A stretch of DNA of 39,392 bases from Chloroflexota bacterium. Lineage in GTDB: Bacteria > Chloroflexota > Anaerolineae > Aggregatilineales > Phototrophicaceae. The notes under the pieces are model-generated. The model ran no database searches and was not told the origin of the DNA. It was given only the letters and a program-made list of their open reading frames with translations. Positions 30,651 to 39,392 of the stretch are shown piece after piece. The position numbers and the translations under genes are program-made. Position 1 is the stretch's first letter, and every line of letters starts with the position of its first letter. The stretch covers positions 1-39,392 of the forward strand of contig JAPOXG010000032.1 of the NCBI GenBank assembly GCA_026707225.1, given 5' to 3'.

Positions 30651-32033
30651 ATGCTGGAATTGAATCTCCATCAGCGCATCCACTTCATCGGCATCGGCGG
30701 CGCCGGTTTGTCGGCAATCGCGCGGATCCTGCTGGAGCGCGGCTACAGCGTCAGCGGTTCTGACCTGAAAGGCAGTCCGCTCACAGCGGCTTTGGCGGCG
30801 GATGGCGCGCGCGTCTACGTTGGGCATGAAGCGCACTTTGTCCAGGGCGCGGATCTTGTGCTGGCGACATCGGCCGCCCCGCCGGATCACGTTGAGATAC
30901 GGGCGGCGCGTGCGCTAGACATCCCGGTATACAAGCGCAAGAACTTCATGGGGGCGATCCTGCGCGATTGCGATACGATTGCGGTCGCGGGCACGCATGG
31001 CAAGACGACGACCACCTCAATGATCATTCATATTCTCAAGCGCGCCGGCAAAGATCCAAGCTTCATCGTCGGCGGCACGCTGGCAAATTGGGGAGCGAAT
31101 GCCGGCATCGGCAAAGGACCGTCTTTCATCATCGAAGCCGATGAATACGACAATATGTTTCATGGACTGAATCCGACGCTCGCCGTCATCACCAATGTGG
31201 AGCATGATCATCCCGATTTCTTCAAAACGCCGGCGCAGATGCGCGCCGCTTTCAAAACCTTCGTCGAGAAGCTGGCGCCGGGCGGCTCGCTAATTGCCTG
31301 CGCCGATGACGAGGCGGCGAACGCCATCGCCAACGAACATCGGGCGGAAGGCGGACAAGCGACGACGTACGGCATCAGCAATGAGACGGCGGATTGGCGA
31401 GCGGCCGATCTGCGATTCAATGGCGAGCGGGCAACAGCCGGCATTTGGCGCCATGGCTCCCTGCGCGCGGAATTCCAGCTGAGCCTGCCCGGCGCGCACA
31501 ACGCGCTCAATGCGCTGGCGGCACTGGTCGCCGCCGGCGAACGCGGTGTTAGTCCCGAGGAAAGCGCCCAAGCTCTCAAGAGTTTCCGGGCGACGGCGCG
31601 GCGCTTTGAAGTCCGCGGCGAGCGCGACGGCGTGATCCTGATCGACGATTACGCGCACCATCCCACCGAAATCCAGGTCAATATCGAGGCGGCGCGGCTG
31701 CGATATCCCGAACGCGAAATCTGGGTGGTATGGCAGCCGCATACTTATTCGCGGATTCAACAATTCTGGCGGGGTTTCACCGGCGCGTTTCAAGGCGCAG
31801 ACCACGTGCTCATTACGCCGGTTTACGCCGCGCGCGAGGCGCCAATAAAAGGCGTGACCAGCCGGGCATTGGTCGAAGCGATGTCGGAGCATGGCGGGGC
31901 GGTCAACGCGCCCACTTTCGACGAGGCCGTCGACGTCTTGCGCCGCACAGCCAGGGCGCCGGCCGTCGTACTGATTTTCAGCGCCGGCGACGCCAATGTT
32001 ATCGCGGACAAATTCCTCGGCGAGAGCTCATGA
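30651..32033 (+). CDS. murC: UDP-N-acetylmuramate:L-alanine ligase
   Basis: 460 residues from the ATG at 30651; the upstream extension of the frame is not part of the family. HFIGIGGAGLSAIARILLERGYSVSGSDL is the MurC N-terminal nucleotide-binding motif, GTHGKTTTTSMI the ATP P-loop, FIIEADEYDNMF and NVEHDHPDFF the central-domain signatures, and DDYAHHPTEIQ the C-terminal one. It attaches L-alanine to UDP-MurNAc, the first ligase step. It follows copy B by 40 bases and overlaps murB by four (ATGA). Confidence 0.95.
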   Translation: MLELNLHQRIHFIGIGGAGLSAIARILLERGYSVSGSDLKGSPLTAALAADGARVYVGHEAHFVQGADLVLATSAAPPDHVEIRAARALDIPVYKRKNFMGAILRDCDTIAVAGTHGKTTTTSMIIHILKRAGKDPSFIVGGTLANWGANAGIGKGPSFIIEADEYDNMFHGLNPTLAVITNVEHDHPDFFKTPAQMRAAFKTFVEKLAPGGSLIACADDEAANAIANEHRAEGGQATTYGISNETADWRAADLRFNGERATAGIWRHGSLRAEFQLSLPGAHNALNALAALVAAGERGVSPEESAQALKSFRATARRFEVRGERDGVILIDDYAHHPTEIQVNIEAARLRYPEREIWVVWQPHTYSRIQQFWRGFTGAFQGADHVLITPVYAAREAPIKGVTSRALVEAMSEHGGAVNAPTFDEAVDVLRRTARAPAVVLIFSAGDANVIADKFLGESS

Positions 32034-32956
32034 GGCACTTGCCGCCCCTGGATGCAGCTTCGATACAGGGCTTGCTGGAGAGGCAATCTCTGGCGCGTTT
32101 TACGGCCGCTCGTCTCGGTGGACCCGCCGACTATTTATACATCGCCAAGATCCCTGACTACCGCGACACGCTTGACCTTCTGCAGTTGGCTTGGAAGCGG
32201 GACCTTGCGGTGACTGTCATTGGCGGGGGCGCCAATATTCTGGTGTCCGACGCCGGCATCCGCGGCTTGACTATCATCAACCGCGCTGCAGAAATCAGTC
32301 TCGAAGACGAAGGCGGTGAAGCCATCGTCACTGCCAGCAGCGGAACCAATCTCATTCGCCTCGCGCGCTATTGCCAGGAGAACGGGCTGAAAGGCATGGA
32401 ATGGGCGATTGCTGTGCCCGGCACCGTTGGCGGCGCGGTGGTCAACAACGCTGGCGCGCACGGGGGGGATATCGCCGGCATGATGACCCGCGCTCTCGTA
32501 TTTGAAGCGGGGCGTGGAGAGCGCTGGCATGGAGTCGAAGAACTCGATTACGCATACCGGCATTCTCGACTGAAGGGGCGTGCCGATCGACGATTCTTCA
32601 TCATGCGGGCGCAATTCGAATTGCAGCCTGAGGACCCGGAAATAATTCAGGCGCGGATGGAGCGTAACAACGACTATCGGCGCGCCACCCAGCCACCGGG
32701 CGCCAGCCTTGGCAGCATCTTCAAGAACCCGCCTGGCGACTTTGCCGGCCGTCTGATTGAAGCGGCCGGCCTCAAAGGACTGCGCGTCGGCTCGGTACAG
32801 GTCTCCCCCGTCCACGCCAACTTCTTTGTGAATAGGGGCGCCGAAGCCAGCGCCCGCGACTATTACGAACTCATTCGTCTAGTACGCGACCAGGTTGACG
32901 AAGCCTTTGGCATCCGTCTCGAGCTCGAGATTCAGACCCTCGGCGAATGGGACTGA
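32030..32956 (+). CDS. murB: UDP-N-acetylenolpyruvoylglucosamine reductase
   Basis: 308 residues from the ATG at 32030 (GAGAG upstream), overlapping murC by four bases. FTAARLGGPADYLYIAK and VTVIGGGANILVSDAGIRGLTIIN are FAD-binding motifs; GMEWAIAVPGTVGGAVVNNAGAHGG follows. ASLGSIFKNPPGDFAGRLIEAAGLKG holds the proton-donating Ser, and the late Glu in LELEIQTLGEW completes the active site. The SIFKNP form without the long insert fits the type II MurB. It makes UDP-MurNAc with NADPH. A 98-base gap (32957-33054) follows, holding no gene that I can see. Confidence 0.95.
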   Translation: MRHLPPLDAASIQGLLERQSLARFTAARLGGPADYLYIAKIPDYRDTLDLLQLAWKRDLAVTVIGGGANILVSDAGIRGLTIINRAAEISLEDEGGEAIVTASSGTNLIRLARYCQENGLKGMEWAIAVPGTVGGAVVNNAGAHGGDIAGMMTRALVFEAGRGERWHGVEELDYAYRHSRLKGRADRRFFIMRAQFELQPEDPEIIQARMERNNDYRRATQPPGASLGSIFKNPPGDFAGRLIEAAGLKGLRVGSVQVSPVHANFFVNRGAEASARDYYELIRLVRDQVDEAFGIRLELEIQTLGEWD

Positions 32957-33054
32957 TATTCCGCCCCAGTCAGTTTGCGCCGAATTTTGAGCGACTGTAA
33001 ACTGAGTACCGTACTGAGCGACGGCTGCATTTAGCTACCAGTGGAAGACCCCGA

Positions 33055-33882
33055 GTGGCAAGTCACGTCCAGGCTCATAGACGACAACCGGATCGGGCGC
33101 CTGGCGTGCTGCATCGGGTTGCGCCTGGCGCCGTTCCTAAGCGAACGACGACGCGCAGTGGCGGTAGCCGCGTCTCCCGTTGGCGCATTGCCAGCGCCGT
33201 CATGTTGCTTTTGTTCTGCGCTATCTTGTTACTGTTTTTTACCAGCGACGTCTTTTATGTGCGGTCGATTCAAGTGCGGGGGAACAATCATATCACGCGC
33301 GAGGAAGTATTCGCCTATTCCGACATCGCCGACTACCACATGTTTTGGCTGGATCCGGAGCGGATTCGTCAAAGCGTCTCGCGTTCAGCGTCAATTGCCG
33401 ATATCGCGGTTGAGCTGGGTTGGCCGCCAAACTTGATCACCATCATCGTGCAGGAACGGCAACCGGCTCTCGTTTGGTCAGAGGCCGGCGAGGAGACCTG
33501 GATTGACCTGCAGGGGCGGGTCATGCAAGCCCGCGCCGAGATGCCCAACCTGCTGCACGTCAATCTCATAGCGGGGGATTATGGCGGACCGAAACCGAGC
33601 GCGGAAGATTTCACGGGAGACATGGTGTTGGGCGCGCTGCGGCTCAAGGAGATCTTGCCGGCGGGCGAACACTTGAGTTTCCATCCCATACACGGGCTGG
33701 GTTGGACCAACGAATTAGGTTGGCGGGTTTGGATGGGCAGCGATTCGGCGGCGGTTATGGGCGAGAAGGTCAAAATGTATCATGTGCTGGTGGAGAATAT
33801 AATCAGTCGGGCAATTCCAATTGCCGAACTGAACATCGCCAATCGCGATGCGCCATTCTACAGCGTAATATGGGGGCTTTAG
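33055..33882 (+). CDS. ftsQ: FtsQ-like cell division protein (POTRA domain)
   Basis: 275 residues from a GTG with GGAAG seven bases upstream. A basic cytoplasmic N-terminus, one membrane helix (about 44-62), then a POTRA domain (FYVRSIQVRGNNHITREEVFAYSDI to TIIVQERQPALVW, residues 67-136) and an FtsQ/DivIB C-terminal domain (ETWIDLQGRVM onwards, ending in the LNIANRDAPFYSVIW strand). It is the central organiser of the FtsQLB complex outside the membrane. The order murB-ftsQ-ftsA-ftsZ is standard, though ddl is missing. ftsA starts six bases after the stop. Confidence 0.9.
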   Translation: MASHVQAHRRQPDRAPGVLHRVAPGAVPKRTTTRSGGSRVSRWRIASAVMLLLFCAILLLFFTSDVFYVRSIQVRGNNHITREEVFAYSDIADYHMFWLDPERIRQSVSRSASIADIAVELGWPPNLITIIVQERQPALVWSEAGEETWIDLQGRVMQARAEMPNLLHVNLIAGDYGGPKPSAEDFTGDMVLGALRLKEILPAGEHLSFHPIHGLGWTNELGWRVWMGSDSAAVMGEKVKMYHVLVENIISRAIPIAELNIANRDAPFYSVIWGL

Positions 33883-33888
33883 ATTGAT

Positions 33889-35124
33889 ATGGGCGACTTA
33901 GTAGTAGGCTTGGATGTTGGCACTCACAAAATTTGCACGATCGTTGGCGAAGTGCGTCCTGAAGATGTCTACGTCGTCGGTTTAGGCATTGAACCGAGCG
34001 ACGGGATGAAGAAAGGCGTTGTCAACGATGTTGGCGCGCTCTCGTCCGCCATCGCCAAGTCGGTCCGCAAGGCGGAGAAATCCAGCGGCTACGATATCAA
34101 CCGCGCCTTCGTCAGCGTGGCCGGCAGTCATATTTCTTCGCTGACCAGCCGGGGCTTGGCGACCATTGTCGGCTCGCGCAGCGTGGGACCGGCTGATCTC
34201 GACAAAGCCATGAGCGTCGCCCGCAATATCGCGATACCCCATAACCGCGAGATTTTGCACGTGGTGCCGCGCAGCTACACCTTGGACGGGCAGGAGGGCA
34301 TTCGCAGCCCCCTGGGCATGCATTGCTTCCGGTTGGAAGTGGACGCCCATATCATCACCGCCTCGACCACGAGCCTGGCAAATCTCGAAGACGCGGTGGA
34401 ATCGGCCGGCGTGCTGGTCGATCGCTTCATCCTCAATCCGCTGGCGGCCGGCGATGCCGTCTTGACCGACCACGAACGCGAGATGGGCGCGGTGGTCATC
34501 GATATCGGCGGCGGCACGACTGATCTGGCCATCTTTATTGACGGCACCGTCTGGCATACGGCGATCATTCCAGTCGGCGGCAATCATGTTACCCAAGACA
34601 TCACCTACTGGATGCGCGTTCCCTTCGGCTTGGCTGAACAGGTCAAAATACAGCGCGGTCATGCCGATATGAACGCGGTCAGCGAATCGGAGGTCTTCCC
34701 CGTTGAGCCCTTCGGCGGCGAGATTCTCCCCGTTTCGCGGCGCGATCTGGCGATGGTGATTGAAGCGCGATTCGAGGAAATCTTTGAACTGGTGGAGAAA
34801 GAAATCAAACGCTCGGGTTATGCCGGCTTGCTGCGCGCGGGCTCGGTCATCACCGGCGGCAGTTCTCAATTACCGGGGTATCGCGATCTCGCGTCGCGCA
34901 TCTTAAATGTTCCTGTTCGCCTGGCGCACCCGGAGAAGATCACCGGCATCGCCGACACCCTTAAGAATCCGTCCTATAGCACCAGTGTTGGATTGCTGCG
35001 GCTGGGGCTGGAAATGGATGCCATGATCGAGCCCGAAGCGGTCGACGCCATAGGCATTCCGGTGAATCAATGGGGCCGTCGAATGAACGAGATTCTGCGC
35101 CGCTTTCTGCCGCAGGATGATTGA
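33889..35124 (+). CDS. ftsA: Actin-like cell division protein FtsA
   Basis: 411 residues. VVGLDVGTHKICTIVGEV is the phosphate-1 motif and VVIDIGGGTTDLAIF phosphate-2 of the actin-like ATPase fold; VITGGSSQLPGYRDLASRIL is the adenosine motif. The FtsA-specific 1C subdomain (VSVAGSHISSLTSRGLATI...) is present. The C-terminus WGRRMNEILRRFLPQ is an amphipathic helix for membrane attachment, which would tether FtsZ filaments. It lies six bases after ftsQ and 131 before ftsZ. Confidence 0.95.
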   Translation: MGDLVVGLDVGTHKICTIVGEVRPEDVYVVGLGIEPSDGMKKGVVNDVGALSSAIAKSVRKAEKSSGYDINRAFVSVAGSHISSLTSRGLATIVGSRSVGPADLDKAMSVARNIAIPHNREILHVVPRSYTLDGQEGIRSPLGMHCFRLEVDAHIITASTTSLANLEDAVESAGVLVDRFILNPLAAGDAVLTDHEREMGAVVIDIGGGTTDLAIFIDGTVWHTAIIPVGGNHVTQDITYWMRVPFGLAEQVKIQRGHADMNAVSESEVFPVEPFGGEILPVSRRDLAMVIEARFEEIFELVEKEIKRSGYAGLLRAGSVITGGSSQLPGYRDLASRILNVPVRLAHPEKITGIADTLKNPSYSTSVGLLRLGLEMDAMIEPEAVDAIGIPVNQWGRRMNEILRRFLPQDD

Positions 35125-35169
35125 GGAATCGACCAAACAATTGATGAGAATTATTGCCTGGTATTTGAT

Positions 35170-35197
35170 TTGCGCGGGCTGGCAATACGCGTACAAT
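35170..35197 (+). promoter_or_regulatory. Promoter before ftsZ
   Basis: TTGCGC (35170-35175), 16 bases, TACAAT (35192-35197), 58 bases before the ftsZ ATG at 35256. An extra ftsZ promoter would allow more FtsZ than FtsA, as in other bacteria. Confidence 0.45.
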
Positions 35198-35255
35198 GAG
35201 CATGGAACGAGCCGTACACGTTGGTTTGACGTGCTGATTCATGAGGATAGACATT

Positions 35256-36494
35256 ATGGTCAATGATTTGATAACAGGGGAAAACTTCGCACAGATCAAA
35301 GTTGTTGGAGTGGGCGGCGGCGGTGGAAACGCCGTCAATCGCATGATCAACGAAGGTCTGGGCGGCGTTGAGTTTATTGCGGTAAACACCGATAACCAAG
35401 CCCTGATGCTGTCTAAGGCGAAGACGCGCGTACGCATTGGCGACAAGCTGACGCGCGGGCTTGGCGCCGGCGGCAATCCGGAGATTGGGCGCAAAGCTGC
35501 CGAAGAGAGTTCGGAAGATCTGCTTGAGGTGCTTCGCGGGTCCGATATGATCTTCGTCGCCTGTGGCATGGGCGGCGGCACCGGCACCGGCGCGTCGCCG
35601 GTCATCGCGCAGATCGCCAAGGAATTGGGCGCGCTGACCATCGGCGTCGTGACCCGCCCTTTCACCTTCGAGGGCACGCGCCGCGCGCAATTGGCCAAGA
35701 CCGGCATTGAGGCCTTGAAGAGCCAGGTCGATACGCTGATTGTGATTCCGAATGACCGCCTGCTGCAAATGGCGGACAAGCGCTCGACGCTGCAGCAAGC
35801 CTTCTCGCTGGCCGATGATGTGCTGCGTCAAGGCATCCAGGGCATTTCCGAATTGATTACCGTGCCCGGCTTGATCAACCTCGACTTCGCTGACGTGCGC
35901 ACGGTGATGTCCGAAGGCGGCGCCGCCTTGATGGCGGTGGGACGGGCAGCCGGCGACGACCGCGCGCGCTCCGCGGCTGAGCTGGCGATCACCAGCGGGC
36001 TGCTTGATGTCACGATTGACGGCGCCCGCGGCATTCTGTTCTCGATTACGGGCGGCAACGACCTGACCCTCTTCGAAGTGAACGAAGCGGCCGCCATCAT
36101 CAAAGACAGCGCGCATCCGGAATGTAATTTGATCTTTGGCGCCCACATTGATGAGAGCATGGGCGATGAGGTCCATATCACCGTGATTGCGACCGGCTTC
36201 GAGCGCAGCCGGCTAGAGACGAATATGAAGGAAGCGGGCGCCTTGCCGATTCGCCAGGCGACGCCCCTGCCGCAGCCGCCAGCCGTACAGCGCCAAATTT
36301 ATGAGGATGTGGAAATCCAGACGCCGGGTGAAAACGCGGCGGCCGGCGCTGGATCGGGGTCGTCATCGCCTTTCCAGCGCAACCGTCTCGCGCCGCCCCC
36401 CCCGCCACAGGAAGACTCGCGGACCTACGACAACATCGACCCCAAGAACACTGAGCTGCCGGCATTCCTGCGGAAGCGCAATCGCCGTCAATAA
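35256..36494 (+). CDS. ftsZ: Tubulin-like cell division GTPase FtsZ
   Basis: 412 residues from the ATG at 35256, which has GAGGA eight bases before it; an in-frame ATG at 35241 lacks such a signal. [17 protein letters not shown] binds [14 protein letters not shown] (residues 105-115) is the tubulin signature, and NTDNQAL and [13 protein letters not shown] (T7-loop side) are intact. A Pro/Gln-rich linker of about 70 residues leads to the conserved tail ELPAFLRKR that binds FtsA and other partners. It forms the Z-ring. It is the last gene of the cluster and is followed by a strong terminator. Confidence 0.96.
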   Translation: MVNDLITGENFAQIKVVGVGGGGGNAVNRMINEGLGGVEFIAVNTDNQALMLSKAKTRVRIGDKLTRGLGAGGNPEIGRKAAEESSEDLLEVLRGSDMIFVACGMGGGTGTGASPVIAQIAKELGALTIGVVTRPFTFEGTRRAQLAKTGIEALKSQVDTLIVIPNDRLLQMADKRSTLQQAFSLADDVLRQGIQGISELITVPGLINLDFADVRTVMSEGGAALMAVGRAAGDDRARSAAELAITSGLLDVTIDGARGILFSITGGNDLTLFEVNEAAAIIKDSAHPECNLIFGAHIDESMGDEVHITVIATGFERSRLETNMKEAGALPIRQATPLPQPPAVQRQIYEDVEIQTPGENAAAGAGSGSSSPFQRNRLAPPPPPQEDSRTYDNIDPKNTELPAFLRKRNRRQ

Positions 36495-36523
36495 CTCTTG
36501 AAATTGCAGACATAGCACGTTGA

Positions 36524-36552
36524 AGGGTGGGCAATACAAGCCCACCTTTTTT
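36524..36552 (+). terminator. Intrinsic terminator after ftsZ
   Basis: GGTGGGC (36526-36532), a seven-base loop and GCCCACC (36540-36546) form a perfect stem, followed by six T's. It lies 30 bases after the ftsZ stop and closes the dcw cluster. Confidence 0.85.
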
Positions 36553-36576
36553 ATTGCCCGCGATTGACAGCTGCGC

Positions 36577-36605
36577 TTGCAAAGATAGAACGAGTGTGCT
36601 AGACT
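36577..36605 (+). promoter_or_regulatory. Candidate nrdJ promoter with long leader
   Basis: TTGCAA (36577-36582), 17 bases, TAGACT (36600-36605). This implies a leader of about 245 bases before the nrdJ ATG. The leader holds AAGGAGAG followed by a three-codon frame (GTG to TAA at 36635-36646), an alternative TATAAA at 36703-36708, and a 6-bp hairpin at 36819-36836 (TGCCGC, ACACA-type loop, GCGGCA). I see no complete gene in 36553-36856. Confidence 0.4.
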
Positions 36606-36856
36606 TTGTCTGAAGGTTGCGCCATAAGGAGAGAGTGGATTCTTAATCAAAATCGGACATAAAGTCGACGAAGTTTCTTTCGCAAAGTAGATGTTTCCGT
36701 GCTATAAAAGTAATCACCTTCCGTGAACCTGAATTCACGACTCGAAAAACCCATAGCGATTTCCTGCGCCAAACGTGAAGTCATGATTCGACACGCGTTT
36801 CTGTATATACTTGATGGATGCCGCAACACAGCGGCACATAATAGGATGTCCTCGTC

Positions 36857-39392
36857 ATGATACAGCCACAAACTACCACCAGCGCATTGCACGAACTTGG
36901 CTACAAGATCTTCCTAGATCGATACGCGCAAAAGGACATGACCCGAGCGAGCCTGACAGTCGGCGACACCGTCATCGTGGTCGTCAACGCCAAGACGGGC
37001 CAGCGCGAGATCGGCACGGTGACGGCCATTGACTTGCCGGACGTCACGGTCAGGCTGCTTGATGACGAGACCGTCGTTCGAGATCTAGAACATGTGGATA
37101 AACCAATCGAAATCGACCCGAGCCAGATGATGGATCGGGTGGCGCGCGGCGTGGCGGCGACCGAAGCCGGCGACGCGAAACGAGACGAATGGACGGAGAA
37201 ATTCCGCTGGCTGCTCGATGACTGGAAGTTCGTGCCGGGCGGGCGCATATTGACCGCGGCCGGTACTGATCAAGACCTAACCTACTACAATTGCTATGTC
37301 ATCCCGTCGCCGCAGGATTCCCGCGAAGGCATCATGACGACGCTGACGCAGATGACCGAGATCATGTCGCGCGGTGGCGGCGTCGGCATCAACTTGTCGA
37401 CCTTGCGTCCGCGGCACGCTTATGTCAAAGGCGTCAACGGGCGGTCCAGCGGGGCCGTTTCCTGGGGCGGCTTGTACAGTTTCGTCACCGGGCTCATTGA
37501 ACAAGGCGGCAGCCGGCGGGGCGCGCTGATGCTCATCCTCAACGACTGGCATCCGGACATTTTCAACTTCATCAACAGCAAGCGGCAATCGGGCAAGATC
37601 ACCAATGCCAACATCAGCGTCGGCGTGTCCGACAAGTTAATGGAGGCGGTGCATGCGGACGCGGACTGGGAGCTCGTTTTTCCCGATACGCGCGATCCGG
37701 AGTTTGATGAGCTTTGGGATGGCGATCTGGATACCTGGATTGCCAGGGGCCGCAACGTCGTGCCTTACAAGACGATCAAGGCGCGCCAGCTTTGGGACGC
37801 GATCATCGAGAGCGCCTGGACGAGCGCGGAGCCGGGCGTCTGGTTCCGCGAGCGCAGCAACAAAATGGCGAACAGTTGGTATTTCAATCCGCAGATCTGC
37901 ACCAATCCCTGTGGCGAGCAGCCGCTCGGCGCATTTTCAGTCTGCAACCTGGGCGCGATCAACCTGTCGAAGTTCTACGACGCGAGCGCGCGCGATGTCG
38001 CCTGGGACCAGTTGCGCCGAACGGTCTCGTTCGCGACGCGCTTCCTCGATAACGTCATCGACACCACGCCCTATTTCTTTGAGGAGAATCGCAAGGTGCA
38101 AATGTCGGAGCGGCGCGTCGGGCTGGGCACGATGGGCATCGCCGAGTTGATGCTGAAGCTGGGCGTACGCTACGGAAGCGATGAATCGGTCGCTGTCATT
38201 GACGACATCTACCGGACCATCGCGGTCACCGCCTACGAAACATCGAGCGATCTGGCGCGGGAAAAAGGCGCCTTCCCCATGTTTGAGGCTGAAAAGTTCC
38301 TGGAGAGCGGCTTCATGCAAGCGATGCCCGCTGACGCGCGAGACAAGATTCGGCGCGACGGCATCCGCAATGTGACGCTGCTGACGCAGGCGCCGACCGG
38401 CACCACCGGCACGATGGTCAATACCTCAACCGGCGTCGAACCCTTTTTCTCCTGGGTTTATTACCGCAAGAGCCGTCTTGGCTTGCATGAGGAGCAGGCG
38501 CCAATCGTGAAAGATTGGTACGAGGCGCATCCGGAGGCGGAGTCATTGCCCGATTATTTCGTCACAGCGATGGACCTTTCGCCAGATGAACATATCAAAG
38601 TGCAAGGCGCCTTCCAGCGCTGGATCGACAGCGCCATTTCCAAGACTTGCAATGTGCCGAATGAGTACACGGTCGAGCAGGTCAGCGAGCTCTACAAATA
38701 TATGTACGAGCTCGGCTGCAAGGGCGGCACGATATACCGCGATGGCAGCCGCGATGAACAAGTGCTGATGCTCAAGGGCGATGAACGCGCCGAGAGCGAA
38801 ATGGAAGCGCTTCAGGGCGGTGAGGACACAGAGCCAGCCACGACGCCGCATCATGTTTATCCGCGGCCCGATATCCTGCAGGGCCGAACTGTCAAGACGC
38901 AGACCCCGTTCGGCACCGCATACATCACCATCAACCACGATGAGCAGGAGAATCCCTTTGAAGTCTTCATTGCCATTGCCAAGGCCGGCACCGATATTCA
39001 AGCCGACGCCGAAAGCCTGGGACGGATGATCTCGCTGCAGCTGCGCACGACGGCGCCGCATAATCGCCGCGATATGCTCAAGCTGATTATTGAGCAGCTC
39101 CAGGATATCGGGGGCGCGCGCCCGATTGGATTTGGACCCAAGCGCGTCCTGTCATTGCCTGATGCGGTGGCGCGCGTCTTGCAGCTGGAATTCTTTCCCG
39201 AGGATCAACCTCAACAGTTGAACTTGCCCATCGCGCAAGATCGCGCCGCGGCCGGCGCCGCCAACAGCGAAGGCGGCACGACGATAAACTCGACGATATC
39301 GGGCGCGGATATGTGCCCGGCTTGCGGGACGATCACGCTGATTCGGGCGGAGAATTGCCGCAAGTGCCTGACTTGCGGTTACAGCGAGTGTT
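36857..39392 (+). CDS. nrdJ: Adenosylcobalamin-dependent ribonucleotide reductase, 3' end missing
   Basis: The frame is open from the ATG at 36857 to the window edge (845 codons). An N-terminal insert (TVGDTVIVVVNAKTGQREIGTV..., about residues 36-85) is followed by the class II reductase core. Cys146 (YYNCYVIPS) and Cys363 (SVCNLGAINL) are the redox pair, Cys352 in NPCGE the radical cysteine with its Glu354 partner, and APTGTTGTMVNTSTGVEPFF the phosphate-binding loop. The end of the window holds a CPACG...CRKCLTCGYSEC zinc-ribbon or redox tail, so only a few residues are missing. It makes deoxynucleotides (probably from diphosphates) using a B12-derived radical, without oxygen. It has its own leader after the ftsZ terminator, so it is not part of the dcw operon. 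Confidence 0.93.
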   Translation, partial: MIQPQTTTSALHELGYKIFLDRYAQKDMTRASLTVGDTVIVVVNAKTGQREIGTVTAIDLPDVTVRLLDDETVVRDLEHVDKPIEIDPSQMMDRVARGVAATEAGDAKRDEWTEKFRWLLDDWKFVPGGRILTAAGTDQDLTYYNCYVIPSPQDSREGIMTTLTQMTEIMSRGGGVGINLSTLRPRHAYVKGVNGRSSGAVSWGGLYSFVTGLIEQGGSRRGALMLILNDWHPDIFNFINSKRQSGKITNANISVGVSDKLMEAVHADADWELVFPDTRDPEFDELWDGDLDTWIARGRNVVPYKTIKARQLWDAIIESAWTSAEPGVWFRERSNKMANSWYFNPQICTNPCGEQPLGAFSVCNLGAINLSKFYDASARDVAWDQLRRTVSFATRFLDNVIDTTPYFFEENRKVQMSERRVGLGTMGIAELMLKLGVRYGSDESVAVIDDIYRTIAVTAYETSSDLAREKGAFPMFEAEKFLESGFMQAMPADARDKIRRDGIRNVTLLTQAPTGTTGTMVNTSTGVEPFFSWVYYRKSRLGLHEEQAPIVKDWYEAHPEAESLPDYFVTAMDLSPDEHIKVQGAFQRWIDSAISKTCNVPNEYTVEQVSELYKYMYELGCKGGTIYRDGSRDEQVLMLKGDERAESEMEALQGGEDTEPATTPHHVYPRPDILQGRTVKTQTPFGTAYITINHDEQENPFEVFIAIAKAGTDIQADAESLGRMISLQLRTTAPHNRRDMLKLIIEQLQDIGGARPIGFGPKRVLSLPDAVARVLQLEFFPEDQPQQLNLPIAQDRAAAGAANSEGGTTINSTISGADMCPACGTITLIRAENCRKCLTCGYSEC

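Noticed and set aside
32957..33054. Inverted repeat CAGTTT...AAACTG in the murB-ftsQ gap
   Set aside because: Only six pairs with a 22-base loop and no T-run; not better than chance.
36495..36856. Cobalamin riboswitch before the B12-dependent reductase
   Set aside because: I looked for a B12 box (GCCACTG-like) and did not find one; NrdR boxes are also not convincing (only a loose match around 36801-36812).
36647..36892. 81-codon leftward frame before nrdJ
   Set aside because: It runs into the nrdJ start on the opposite strand, lacks a ribosome-binding site and has no family features; a shorter version from 36784 is no better supported.

Overview
The window reads as a chromosomal contig from a bacterium of the phylum Chloroflexota, probably Anaerolineae or a close relative. 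This is an inference from: a complete-looking division/cell-wall run (rsmH to ftsZ) next to a class II, B12-dependent ribonucleotide reductase; Pro-Thr-rich linkers in an exported protein; frequent TTG and GTG starts; and generally GC-rich genes. No rRNA, tRNA or CRISPR array was recognised.

Layout. Bases 1-3182 are a patchwork: the 5' part of an aminoglycoside-phosphotransferase-like gene running off the left edge, an HNH endonuclease gene, a membrane J-domain/DUF4230 gene enclosed by two copies of the HNH gene's 3' end (a 45-bp direct repeat), and a small unknown gene with a good promoter. Bases 3211-9587 are six leftward genes. The first three form a tightly packed, AT-rich candidate phage-defence operon: EcoRI-family adenine methyltransferase, ApeA-like HEPN protein, DUF262-HNH nuclease. 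After them come a small-molecule-type methyltransferase, a lipoprotein with a degenerate hydrolase fold and an M20 peptidase. Bases 9745-14796 are a leftward fatty-acid beta-oxidation operon (TetR regulator, SDR, FadB/FadN-type fusion, thiolase) with a visible promoter and candidate operator. Bases 15014-18128 are a rightward serine-biosynthesis operon (SerB-like, HAD phosphatase, SerA). Bases 18097-18959 hold a small two-gene unit with a DUF2335 membrane protein, followed by uvrC.

Bases 21041-36494 are the dcw cluster: rsmH, ftsL-like, ftsI-like, mraY, murD, ftsW, murG, two tandem CvpA-like membrane proteins, murC, murB, ftsQ, ftsA, ftsZ, closed by a strong intrinsic terminator. mraZ, murE, murF and ddl are not in the cluster. 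The FtsI-like protein has lost the SxxK lysine and has KPG in place of KTG. From 36857 to the right edge is most of nrdJ.

The most promising candidate for an undescribed system is the three-gene methyltransferase/HEPN/DUF262-HNH operon (6053-9587). The most unusual single observations are the repeat-bounded J-domain/DUF4230 segment, the degenerate transpeptidase motifs in the division PBP, and the paired CvpA-like proteins inside the cell-wall cluster. All family assignments rest on reading motifs by eye; no database search was run.
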